Shown: positions 35,322-42,898 of the stretch, in pieces | Layout of the letters: each line of letters opens with the position of its first letter | Position numbering within the stretch: the stretch's first letter is position 1 | Source of the DNA: Streptosporangium sp. NBC_01756 | Lineage (GTDB): Bacteria > Actinomycetota > Actinomycetes > Streptosporangiales > Streptosporangiaceae | Assembly: GCF_035917975.1 (NCBI RefSeq) | Contig: NZ_CP109130.1 | Location: forward strand, 4,278,001 to 4,342,000 | Length of the DNA stretch: 64,000 nucleotides | Direction of reading: 5' to 3' | Program-made: the position numbers and the translations under genes | The notes under the pieces: generated by a model | Databases searched by the model: none | The model's input: only the letters and a program-made list of their open reading frames with translations | What the model was told of the DNA's origin: nothing

Positions 35322-36776
35322 TCATATCACCGGGAAACGGGCGTGCAGCCGTGCTCCCGAGCTTTTCTCGGCCACCCTGAGGCTGCCGCCGTGCCGTAGC
35401 GCGATGTCCCGGGCGATGGCGAGCCCGAGCCCCGATCCGCCCGCGTCCCGGTCCCGTGCCTCGTCCAGCCGGGTGAACCGGTCGAAGACCGCCTCACGCT
35501 GCTCGGCCGGGATACCGGGGCCGTCGTCACACACGTCCAGCACGGCCCCGTCTCCGTCCGAGGACAGCCGGACGGAGACCGTGGAGTCCGCGTGCCGTAC
35601 CGCGTTGTCCACCAGATTGGCCACCAGGCGGCGGAGCTCCTCGGCTGAACCGCGGACCAGCACGTCGGCGGCCACCTCCAGCCCGACATGGATCTCCGGT
35701 CTGGGCCGGGACCTGATCGCCTCCTCGGCGGTGACCTGACCCAGGTCCACCTCCTCGTGACAGGCCGGCTCGCCGGCGTCCAGGCGGGCCAGCAGCAGCA
35801 GGTCGGAGGTGAGGCTCTGGATCCGTCCCACGTCCGTCAGGGCCTCGGCCGCCAGCGGCACGGACGGCGCGAGCTCCAGACGCGTCCGCAGGACGGCCAG
35901 CGGGCTGCGCAGTTCGTGGGCGGCGTCGGCGACGAAGCGCTTGTGCCGGTCGACGGCGAACTCCAGCCGGTCGAGCGTGCGGTTCATGGTCTCGGCGAGC
36001 CGGGCGATCTCGTCCCGGGAGCGCGGCACCGGGACCCGGCGATGCAGGTCGCTGGCGGTGATGTCGGCCATCTCGGTGCGGATGGCCGAGACCGGCGCGA
36101 GGGCCCGGCCGACGGCCAGCCAGGTCAGGGCCGCGACCAGCAGGAGCAGGGCGGGGATACCGGGAAGCAGTAGGCCCTGGAGGGTCTGCAGGGCTGCTTT
36201 GGTGGGCTCCAGAGATGCCCTGGCCTGCACAAGCATCATGCCCTCAGTGGTGTCGACAGGTACGGTGATCATCGCGAAGGAGTCGGCGGGCGCCCACCGC
36301 TCGGCGGATACGGCAGCTGCTCGGCCGAGGACCTTCCGGGCACCGGCCGTCTCCTGACCGCTGATCGTCTGGGGGACGTCCCGCTCGGAGCCGCTCTCCG
36401 CCCTGGGTAAGAGGCCCGGTCGGAGGACGCTCGACCGGGAGACCTCCGGCCGGAGGAGGCTCGACCGGGAGACGTCCGGTCGGAGGAGCCGGGTCGTGGC
36501 CGATGCCCACTGGTCGGCGGAGAGGTCGTCCTCGTCGAGGATCTGCACGTCGGGGTCCAGCCGATCGACGGTCCGACCGGCCGTGGAAGCGGCTTCGGCG
36601 GCGGTGGCGAGCCGGGCGGCGGTGACGTCGGCGCGGCGAGCAGCCTCGGCCGAGGTGCTCTCCACCAGGCTGCCTCTGAGCACGCCGACGAGCACCACCG
36701 CGGCGACGCCCAGCGCCACCGCGACGATGGCGGTGGCCGCGAGGGTCGCCCGGACCCGGACCGACAGGTATGACAT
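35322..36776 (-). CDS. HAMP-type sensor histidine kinase
   Basis: A 484-residue kinase. It has an N-terminal transmembrane helix and an extracellular region containing near-repeats LLRPDVSRSS/LLRPEVSRSS/VLRPG (about 97-120). A second transmembrane helix (LLLPGIPALLLLVAALTWL) leads to HAMP, HisKA (DAAHELRSPLAVL) and HATPase (VANLVDNAVRHA, DDGPGIP, GSGLGLAI). It follows the OmpR regulator gene by 2 nt and forms a two-component pair with it. Confidence 0.94.
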   Translation of the reverse strand: MSYLSVRVRATLAATAIVAVALGVAAVVLVGVLRGSLVESTSAEAARRADVTAARLATAAEAASTAGRTVDRLDPDVQILDEDDLSADQWASATTRLLRPDVSRSSLLRPEVSRSSVLRPGLLPRAESGSERDVPQTISGQETAGARKVLGRAAAVSAERWAPADSFAMITVPVDTTEGMMLVQARASLEPTKAALQTLQGLLLPGIPALLLLVAALTWLAVGRALAPVSAIRTEMADITASDLHRRVPVPRSRDEIARLAETMNRTLDRLEFAVDRHKRFVADAAHELRSPLAVLRTRLELAPSVPLAAEALTDVGRIQSLTSDLLLLARLDAGEPACHEEVDLGQVTAEEAIRSRPRPEIHVGLEVAADVLVRGSAEELRRLVANLVDNAVRHADSTVSVRLSSDGDGAVLDVCDDGPGIPAEQREAVFDRFTRLDEARDRDAGGSGLGLAIARDIALRHGGSLRVAEKSSGARLHARFPVI

Positions 36777-36778
36777 CC

Positions 36779-37447
36779 TCAGGCCTCCAGCCGGTATCCG
36801 GCACCGCGCACCGTCACCAGGGACGACCGGCCGAACGGAGAGTCGATCTTGCGGCGCAGCGCGCTGATGTAGACCTCGACGATGTTCGGGTCGCCGTCAT
36901 AGGAGAAGTCCCATGCCTGGGCGAGCAACTCGCCCTTGGAGACCACCTCGCCCGGCCTGCGGGCCAGGCCATGCAGGACGGCGAACTCCTTCGGGGTGAG
37001 CGGGACCTCCACCTCGCCCCGGCGGCAGCGGAGCCCGGCCGGGTCGACGGTCAGATCGCCGACCGTGATGGAGACCGGCCTGGCGTGCCCACCCCGGCGG
37101 ATCAGCGCGCGCAGCCGGGCCAGCAGCACCACGTAGGAGAACGGCTTGGACAGGAAGTCGTCCGCACCGGTGTCCAGGGCCTCGGCCTCGTCGTGCACCC
37201 CGTCCTTGGCGGTGAGCATCAGGATCGGCGTCCAGTTCTCCGCGTCCCGGAGCCTCGCGCAGACGGTGTAGCCGTTCATCCGGGGCAGCATGACGTCGAG
37301 CACGATCACGTCGTAGACGTTCTCGCTCGCCATCCACAGGCCGTCGCGCCCGTCGTGGGCGACGTCCACGGCGAACCCCTCGCCGGCCAGTCCGCCCTTC
37401 AACAGGTCGGTCAGGCGCTTCTCGTCCTCAACCAGCAGCAGGCGCAT
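36779..37447 (-). CDS. OmpR/PhoB-type response regulator
   Basis: A 222-residue regulator with ATG at 37447. The receiver has ED at 7-8, Asp51 (VIVLDVMLPRMNG) and a conserved Lys in LSKPFSY. The winged HTH has LTPKEFAVLHGLARRPGEVVSK, then VEVYISALRRKID and VRGAGYRL. It is divergent from the secreted repeat protein; direct GTTCAG repeats lie in the shared region. Confidence 0.95.
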   Translation of the reverse strand: MRLLLVEDEKRLTDLLKGGLAGEGFAVDVAHDGRDGLWMASENVYDVIVLDVMLPRMNGYTVCARLRDAENWTPILMLTAKDGVHDEAEALDTGADDFLSKPFSYVVLLARLRALIRRGGHARPVSITVGDLTVDPAGLRCRRGEVEVPLTPKEFAVLHGLARRPGEVVSKGELLAQAWDFSYDGDPNIVEVYISALRRKIDSPFGRSSLVTVRGAGYRLEA

Positions 37448-37502
37448 GCCGCCCAGCGTGCCGTAACCCACCTAAAGCCAACCTGAAGACGGTTTCGGCG
37501 GC

Positions 37503-37519
37503 GTTCAGGCTGGGTTCAG
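37503..37519. promoter_or_regulatory. GTTCAG direct repeat, candidate response-regulator site
   Basis: GTTCAG at 37503-37508 and again at 37514-37519 are spaced 11 bp apart, one helical turn. This is the arrangement used by OmpR/PhoB regulators binding as tandem dimers. It lies between the regulator gene and the divergent secreted protein gene. Confidence 0.5.
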
Positions 37520-37572
37520 CCGACGCGAGGGACGGTGTGACCGCCGGATCCGATCAATCGAGGAGAACAAGA

Positions 37573-38244
37573 ATGCGCATCCGTTTTCTCGCGGCGGCCG
37601 TGGTCACCACCGGTGCACTGATGGCGACCCTGACCGGCGCGGCCAGCGCCTCCAGTGAGCCCGCCCCATCCGTGTCGGAGACGATCACTGTCACCACCTG
37701 CGGAGGTCCCGACGGCAAGGGCTCCGTCACGGCGCGCAGGCTCACCGAGGCCGAGCTGAAGGATCTCCGGGCCAAGGGCCCTGCCACGGCGCGCAGGCTC
37801 ACCGACGCCGAGATCGAGGACCTCCGGGCCGAGAGCCCCATGATGCACAGGCTCACCGAGGCCGAGCTGAAGGACCTCCGGGCCAAGGGCTCCGTTGCGG
37901 CGCGCAGGCTCACCGACGCCGAGATCGAGGAGCTTCGAGCCAAGCGCAAGGTATGGGCGGAGGCCACCGGGGCCACCGACGCGGTGTCCGTCACGCCCGC
38001 CGTCCCGGCCACCCCGCTCGACCCGCCCACGTCGGCGGAGATCAAGGACGCCGGGGCCCACGTGGTCTTCGCCCTCCCCACCGAGGAGGGCGAAGACCTT
38101 TCCGGCGAACTCCGTGACGCCGTCCAACCGGCCAAGGAGGCTCCGGCCGGCAGGGTTGCGCGAGGGAGGGCCCTCCCCAAGGGCATGGTCGTCTGTGAGC
38201 TGAAGGACGAGAAGGCCGAGAAGGCCGGAGAACCCGGGCAGTAG
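37573..38244 (+). CDS. Secreted protein with four RLT-x-AE repeats
   Basis: A 223-residue exported protein. ATG 37573 follows AGGAGA (37561-37566). A signal peptide (about 1-27, ASAS end) is followed by one Cys and then four tandem 18-19-residue amphipathic repeats (from about residue 55) with consensus RLT-E/D-AE-L/I-K/E-D/E-LRA-K/E. A Pro/Thr linker and an acidic C-terminal part with another Cys (VVCELKDEK) complete it. I do not recognise a family. It is divergent from the OmpR two-component system and probably its target. Confidence 0.8.
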   Translation: MRIRFLAAAVVTTGALMATLTGAASASSEPAPSVSETITVTTCGGPDGKGSVTARRLTEAELKDLRAKGPATARRLTDAEIEDLRAESPMMHRLTEAELKDLRAKGSVAARRLTDAEIEELRAKRKVWAEATGATDAVSVTPAVPATPLDPPTSAEIKDAGAHVVFALPTEEGEDLSGELRDAVQPAKEAPAGRVARGRALPKGMVVCELKDEKAEKAGEPGQ

Positions 38245-38454
38245 CCCACGGCGCGCGCCGTACCGGACGGGGACCGGTGCGGGTGCGCGGTCCCGAGCAG
38301 TGGACGTATCCCACCGTTCCGGACCGCGGAGCGGAGCGCGGGCCGGAACGGCAGGGTTCCGGCAGGACCGGGTGACGCCCTGGACCGCAGTCCCGGCGTC
38401 GTCACGGTGACCGGACCGCGGTCCCGGCGTCGTCCCGGTGAGATGAGCTCCAAA

Positions 38455-38494
38455 AAGTACGGCCCGCACCATCCGTCCGGTGCGGGCCGTACTT
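38455..38494. terminator. Bidirectional hairpin terminator
   Basis: AAGTACGGCCCGCACC (38455-38470) and its exact complement (38479-38494) make a 16-bp stem with an 8-nt loop between the convergent secreted-protein and DUF5324-like genes. A run of A on the left arm serves the minus strand. Confidence 0.85.
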
Positions 38495-38501
38495 CGATGA
38501 A

Positions 38502-39161
38502 TCAGGACATCTTCTTGGAGACCTGATCTGCCTGGGTCTTGGCCTTGTCTCCAAGCCCGTCAGAAGCGGACTCGGTCTTCGACGCGACGCCATGCGCCAC
38601 CTCGGCTGCCTTGTCCGTGGTGGACTGCGCCTTCTCTCCCATCCAGCGGGACGCGTCGGCGCTGCTGTCCTTCATCGCCTCGGTCCACTGATCGGCGCTC
38701 TTGCGGTACATCACGAAGCCGGCGGCTCCGACCGCGAGACCGGTGAGCAGCAGGACCATCGGCCATTTGCGTGACCTCGCCGCCGGTGCGGGATCCACCC
38801 TGGCGGCCGCCTGCGACAGCATCGCGCTGATCTTCGGTGCCAGCTGTTCCTCGAAGGAGTGCGCGGCGGCGTCCAGCTTCGGTGCCGCCCATTCCCTGGC
38901 CACGAAGACCTTGTCGTTGGCCACGCCGCGGGCCTGGGTGGCCACGTCGGTGGCCACGTCGCGGGCTTGAGCGGCCACGTCGCGGGCCTGAGTAGCCGCC
39001 TCACGGGCGTGACCGGCCGCGTCACGGGCGTGGGTGGCCATCGGTCCCACCCGATCGGCGGCGCGTGCGGCCTGACGGGCGGCCTGAGCCTTAACCTGAC
39101 CCAGCCGCGTTTCCGGTACCACAATCTCGATGTGGCGCTTTCCAAATTGTGCAAGAGGCAC
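38502..39161 (-). CDS. DUF5324-like membrane-anchored helical protein
   Basis: About 219 residues. The GTG at 39161 was chosen because GGGAGG lies 5 nt upstream on this strand. The N-terminal half is a long Ala-rich helix with repeats of the type T-x-AR-D-V-A (coiled-coil-like). A single transmembrane segment (MVLLLTGLAVGAAGFVMY) and a polar tail follow. Position beside ppiA and composition fit the actinobacterial DUF5324 family. Function unknown. Confidence 0.78.
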   Translation of the reverse strand: MPLAQFGKRHIEIVVPETRLGQVKAQAARQAARAADRVGPMATHARDAAGHAREAATQARDVAAQARDVATDVATQARGVANDKVFVAREWAAPKLDAAAHSFEEQLAPKISAMLSQAAARVDPAPAARSRKWPMVLLLTGLAVGAAGFVMYRKSADQWTEAMKDSSADASRWMGEKAQSTTDKAAEVAHGVASKTESASDGLGDKAKTQADQVSKKMS

Positions 39162-39338
39162 TTTAACCTCCCCAGTCGTCGGGGCCCCGTTGCCACCCCT
39201 GCCCGCTCGAAGGCGGCTCAATCATGACCGGCCGTGGGAGGATGTTCGACGGACCGGCTACGGTCGTAATGACGAAAACACCATACGAACAGCAACTTGC
39301 ACCGGCTTTAGCCAACACCAGAAGGGGGCAATCCGATC

Positions 39339-39875
39339 GTGGCTGAGAAGTTGATCGCGAACCTGACCACCAACCGCGGCACCGTGAAGATCCAGCTCTT
39401 CCCGGACCACGCGCCCAAGACCGTGCGCAACTTCGTCGAGCTGGCCGAGGGCGCCCGCGAGTGGGTGGACCCGAAGACCGGCCAGAAGACCACCGGCAAG
39501 CTCTACGACGGGACGGTCTTCCACCGGGTCATCGCCGGCTTCATGCTCCAGGGCGGCGACCCGCTCGGTCAGGGCACCGGCGGCCCGGGCTACAAGTTCG
39601 ACGACGAGATCCACCCGGACCTCTACTTCAACCGTCCCTACCTGCTTGCCATGGCCAACGCCGGCATCCAGGGCGGCCGGGGCACCAACGGCTCGCAGTT
39701 CTTCATCACGGTGGTGCCCACACCGCACCTGAACGGCAAGCACTCCATCTTCGGCGAGGTCATCGAGGGCCAGGACGTCGTCGACGCCATCGCCAAGACC
39801 GACACCGACGCCCGGGACCGGCCCAAGGAGCCGGTCGTCCTGGAGTCGGTCACCATCGACCGCGTCCAGGGCTGA
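39339..39875 (+). CDS. ppiA: Cyclophilin-type peptidyl-prolyl isomerase
   Basis: A 178-residue cyclophilin with GTG start at 39339. Core motifs are [15 protein letters not shown], the [10 protein letters not shown] segment and [12 protein letters not shown]. It has no signal peptide, so it acts in the cytosol on proline isomerisation during folding. Its place upstream of rhomboid and crgA is the normal actinobacterial order. It ends before a strong terminator. Confidence 0.95.
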   Translation: MAEKLIANLTTNRGTVKIQLFPDHAPKTVRNFVELAEGAREWVDPKTGQKTTGKLYDGTVFHRVIAGFMLQGGDPLGQGTGGPGYKFDDEIHPDLYFNRPYLLAMANAGIQGGRGTNGSQFFITVVPTPHLNGKHSIFGEVIEGQDVVDAIAKTDTDARDRPKEPVVLESVTIDRVQG

Positions 39876-39880
39876 CCGTC

Positions 39881-39916
39881 CGAAAAGGCGGCCTCCGCGC
39901 GGAGGCCGCCTTTTCG
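39881..39916. terminator. Rho-independent terminator after ppiA
   Basis: CGAAAAGGCGGCCTCCGC and its exact reverse complement meet back to back, giving an 18-bp self-complementary hairpin ending in TTTTCG. It closes the ppiA transcript. Confidence 0.92.
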
Positions 39917-39955
39917 CGTGCTCAGATGCTCAGGATCTTAAATAGGCTGGCAGCC

Positions 39956-39964
39956 TGTGGACAA
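39956..39964 (-). promoter_or_regulatory. DnaA-box-like sequence
   Basis: TGTGGACAA on the plus strand is a perfect complement of the actinomycete DnaA box TTGTCCACA. It lies in the ppiA/rhomboid gap, 31 bp before the rhomboid start. Confidence 0.5.
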
Positions 39965-39994
39965 CAGCACGGTCGAAGGGGCCAGGGAAACGCG

Positions 39995-40885
39995 ATGACC
40001 ACCCAGCCACCCAGTCAGCCGCCTGGCGAGCCCGAAACCGCCGCCGTTCCCACGTGTTACCGGCACCCGGGCCGGGAGACGTACGTGCGCTGCCAGCGCT
40101 GTGAGCGGCCCATCTGTCCCGACTGCATGCGTGACGCCTCGGTCGGCTTCCAGTGCCCCGAGTGCGTCGCCCAGGGCAACAAGACGGTACGGCAGGCACA
40201 GTCGGCCTTCGGCGGCCGGGCGGTCGCCGTCCCCCGGGTCACCTGGGCGCTGCTGATCGTCAACGTCCTGGCCTACGCCGCGGAGACGCTGAGCACCGAC
40301 TGGGTGCTCGGCACCTTCGAGATGAACGCCGGGGCCGTCGCCTACTACGGCGACTGGTGGCGCCTGATCACCGGGGCCTTCCTGCACATGCCGCTGAGTG
40401 CGGGCACCTTCGCGCTCACCCACATCGTGTTCAACATGTGGGCCCTGTACGCCATCGGTCCCGAGCTGGAACGGCGGCTCGGCTCGGCCAGGTTCCTGGC
40501 GCTCTACCTCCTGGCCGCGCTCGGCGGCTCCGTCGCCGTCTACCTGTTCGGCTTCGCCGCGGTGGGTGCCTCGGGTGCGATCTACGGCATGTTCGGCGCG
40601 CTGTTCGTGGTCTCCAGGAAGCTCGGTTACGACGCCCGTGGCGTGCTCTGGCTGATCGGTATCAACGCGGTGATCACCATCATGATGCCCAACATCAGCT
40701 GGCAGGGACACCTCGGCGGTCTGATCACCGGCGCCCTGGTGGGCGGGATCTTCGCCTACGCCCCGGCGAAGAGCCGCAATGCGGTCCAGTGGGGAGGTTA
40801 CGTGGCGCTGCTCGTGGTGCTCGTCGCCCTGGTCCTGCTGCTCCCGCCCTTCGCCTACCAGGCCGAATTCAGCTTCCCCGGATGA
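39995..40885 (+). CDS. Rhomboid family intramembrane serine protease
   Basis: A 296-residue protein with ATG 39995. The cytosolic N-terminus is a B-box-like zinc finger (CYRHPGRETYVRCQRCERPI, then CPDCM and CPECV), a usual feature of actinobacterial rhomboids. Six transmembrane segments follow, with the catalytic Ser in GASGAIYG and the His in WQGHLGG; HIVFNMW is the conserved second-helix motif. Substrates are unknown. Confidence 0.95.
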   Translation: MTTQPPSQPPGEPETAAVPTCYRHPGRETYVRCQRCERPICPDCMRDASVGFQCPECVAQGNKTVRQAQSAFGGRAVAVPRVTWALLIVNVLAYAAETLSTDWVLGTFEMNAGAVAYYGDWWRLITGAFLHMPLSAGTFALTHIVFNMWALYAIGPELERRLGSARFLALYLLAALGGSVAVYLFGFAAVGASGAIYGMFGALFVVSRKLGYDARGVLWLIGINAVITIMMPNISWQGHLGGLITGALVGGIFAYAPAKSRNAVQWGGYVALLVVLVALVLLLPPFAYQAEFSFPG

Positions 40886-40932
40886 TCCACACCCTGATGC
40901 GTCCCCAGGGTGTGGATAAATTCTGTGGAAAA
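40883..40932. promoter_or_regulatory. Cluster of DnaA-box-like 9-mers at rhomboid/crgA junction
   Basis: TGTGGATAA (40911-40919) is a perfect inverse DnaA box. TGATCCACA (40883-40891) and TGTGGAAAA (40924-40932) are one-mismatch versions. They overlap a 10-bp stem hairpin (CCACACCCTG 40887-40896 with CAGGGTGTGG 40906-40915) that may be the shared terminator of the convergent genes. Confidence 0.45.
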
Positions 40933-40934
40933 AC

Positions 40935-41180
40935 CTAACGCCAGCGGGTGGACAACACCACACCGAAGATGATGAAAACGAACCCGATCAGTAGGTTCCA
41001 GTTGGTGAGAGCCCCGATGAGCGGGGCGGTGGGCGCCACGTAGTAGATGGCGATCCAGAGGATTCCGATGATCCAGGAGGCCACCATGACCGGCGCCAGC
41101 CAGCGCGGGCTCATCGTGACCTGCTGGGTCGTCTGCGGCGGGGTGTAGACCGCCTTCTTGCGAGTCTTGGGCTTGGGCAC
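40935..41180 (-). CDS. crgA: CrgA cell-division inhibitor/organiser
   Basis: An 81-residue membrane protein. A basic N-terminal tail (MPKPKTRKKAVYTPP) is followed by two transmembrane helices (APVMVASWIIGILWIAIYYV and NLLIGFVFIIFGVVLSTRW). The size, topology and place beside rhomboid and sortase are diagnostic for CrgA, which coordinates FtsZ-ring and septal peptidoglycan assembly in actinobacteria. Confidence 0.94.
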   Translation of the reverse strand: MPKPKTRKKAVYTPPQTTQQVTMSPRWLAPVMVASWIIGILWIAIYYVAPTAPLIGALTNWNLLIGFVFIIFGVVLSTRWR

Positions 41181-41389
41181 TGGGTTTTCTCCTGCGTCGA
41201 CCCTGCGCGATCCGGACCGGGCGCAGGCTATGTCAGCTAGCGTAATCGCTGGTGGGCGAAGACCCGAGTAAGAATAGTCGCCGTATGCGGGACATGGCGA
41301 TCCCAGAAGCGATCATCGCAGCGCAAACCTTGGACCAACCGCGTGGCTCGTGCCCGTCCACGGTGATCCACCGTCATTAGCCTGAGCCC

Positions 41390-42013
41390 ATGAGGGCCGC
41401 TCTGAGAGCGTTCGGGGAGCTGGGCATCACCGCCGGAGTGATCGTTCTTCTCTTCTGCGCCTATCTCCTCTGGGGGACCGGCGCCTACACCGCGCAGCAG
41501 CAGACGGTGCTGCGCAGGCAGCTCCTGCAGGAGTTCAAGAAGAAGGAGCCCCCGCGGCTCGGCGCCATCCGGCTGGGCGGGGCGATGGCGCTGCTGAGGA
41601 TCCCCCGGTTCGGGCACGACTACCGCTACGCCATCGTGGAGGGCGTCGGCCCGGAGGAACTGCGGCTGGGCCCGGGGCACTATCCCGGCTCCGCCATGCC
41701 AGGAAAGATTGGAAATTTCGTGCTTTCTGGACATCGGACCACCTACGCCGCGCCCTTCAACCGGATCGGTGAACTCCGCCGCGGCGACGACATCGTGGTC
41801 GACACCCGCGAAGCCCGCTACACCTACCAGGTCACCGGCACCCGTGTCGTCGCGCCCACCGAGGTCGGCGTCGTCGCCCCGGTCCCCGACCGGCCGGGCC
41901 GCAAGCCCACCAACGCCCTCATCACCCTGGCCACCTGCCATCCGGAGTACTCCGCCGCCCAGCGGCTCATCGTCTTCGGCAAACTCGGCAGCAGCCGGGA
42001 GCGTCTCGGATGA
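41390..42013 (+). CDS. srtE: Class E sortase
   Basis: A 207-residue membrane-anchored transpeptidase. One N-terminal transmembrane helix precedes the sortase domain. The catalytic triad is visible: His in LSGHRTTY, Cys in TLATCHPEYS, and Arg in AAQRLIVF. Class E enzymes attach LAXTG-type proteins to peptidoglycan in GC-rich actinobacteria. It overlaps the next small gene by ATGA. Confidence 0.93.
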   Translation: MRAALRAFGELGITAGVIVLLFCAYLLWGTGAYTAQQQTVLRRQLLQEFKKKEPPRLGAIRLGGAMALLRIPRFGHDYRYAIVEGVGPEELRLGPGHYPGSAMPGKIGNFVLSGHRTTYAAPFNRIGELRRGDDIVVDTREARYTYQVTGTRVVAPTEVGVVAPVPDRPGRKPTNALITLATCHPEYSAAQRLIVFGKLGSSRERLG

Positions 42014-42180
42014 GGAGCCCCGTCTACGGCTGGATCTGGCGGCTGCTCCCGGGCGGTCTCGTGACCAGGGTCTTCCTCGCGGTGGTACTGGCGGGGCTGG
42101 CGGCGGCCGTACTCTGGTATCTCGTGTTCCCCTGGCTCGAACCCCGCGTCCCTCTCGACCACGCCATGGTGGGCCGATGA
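42010..42180 (+). CDS. Small single-pass membrane protein between sortase and pabA
   Basis: A 56-residue protein starting MRSPVYGWIWRLLPGG, with one transmembrane helix (VFLAVVLAGLAAAVLWYLVF) and a short polar tail. It is joined by ATGA overlaps to both neighbours (42010-42013 and 42177-42180), strong evidence that it is translated. Function unknown; a role with the sortase is only suggested by position. Confidence 0.8.
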   Translation: MRSPVYGWIWRLLPGGLVTRVFLAVVLAGLAAAVLWYLVFPWLEPRVPLDHAMVGR

Positions 42181-42749
42181 CCCGCGTCCTCGTGGTGGAC
42201 AACCACGACAGCTTCGTCCACACCATCGTCCAGTATCTCCGCGAACTCGGCGCCACCTGTGACGTGCGCCCGCGTGACCACGTGGTGGCCGAGGACGCGG
42301 CCGGCTTCGACGGCGTCCTCGTCAGTCCGGGGCCCGGCACCCCCGAGGACGCCGGGGTGAGCGTCCCACTCGTCGGTTACTGCGCGGCCCACGGCCTTCC
42401 GCTGCTCGGCGTCTGCCTCGGCCACCAGGCCATCGCGGTCGCCCACGGCGCCACGGTGGCGCGTGCTCCGGAGCTGGTGCACGGCCGTACCAGTGCGATC
42501 ACGCACGACGGCCGCGGGGTCTTCGCCGGGCTGCCGTCTCCGGTGACCATGACGCGCTACCACTCGCTGGCGGTCGTGCCGGAGACGGTCCCCGCGGTCC
42601 TCCAGGTCACCGCGGCCACCGCCGACGGACTGGTGATGGGCCTGCGCCACCGCACCGCACCCGTCGAGGGGGTGCAGTTCCATCCCGAATCGGTGATCTC
42701 CGAGCACGGTCACCGGCTGCTCGGAAACTGGCTCGCGGGAATCGTGTAA
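42177..42749 (+). CDS. pabA: Aminodeoxychorismate/anthranilate synthase glutamine amidotransferase
   Basis: A 190-residue class I glutamine amidotransferase. The catalytic Cys is in LLGVCLGHQAI, and the His and Glu are in GVQFHPESV. DNHDSFVHTI and SPGPGTPEDAG are typical of TrpG/PabA. It supplies ammonia for folate or tryptophan precursor synthesis with a partner not encoded here. The choice between PabA and TrpG cannot be made from sequence. Confidence 0.93.
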   Translation: MTRVLVVDNHDSFVHTIVQYLRELGATCDVRPRDHVVAEDAAGFDGVLVSPGPGTPEDAGVSVPLVGYCAAHGLPLLGVCLGHQAIAVAHGATVARAPELVHGRTSAITHDGRGVFAGLPSPVTMTRYHSLAVVPETVPAVLQVTAATADGLVMGLRHRTAPVEGVQFHPESVISEHGHRLLGNWLAGIV

Positions 42750-42779
42750 CGCCGGAACCCTCTTGAACGACTAACCAGT

Positions 42780-42818
42780 GAGCCCTTCCGTCATCGCCCC
42801 CGAGTGACGGAAGGGCTC
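42780..42818. terminator. Bidirectional terminator between pabA and pknB
   Basis: GAGCCCTTCCGTCA (42780-42793) and its exact complement (42805-42818) form a 14-bp stem with an 11-nt loop, between convergent genes. Confidence 0.85.
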
Positions 42819-42898
42819 TTACCTGTTTCCGGCGACCGCCCCCGAAAAGGGGGACGGCCCCCGCCGGGGTGGCGGGGGCCGTCTCGGTGCAGCGGGAA

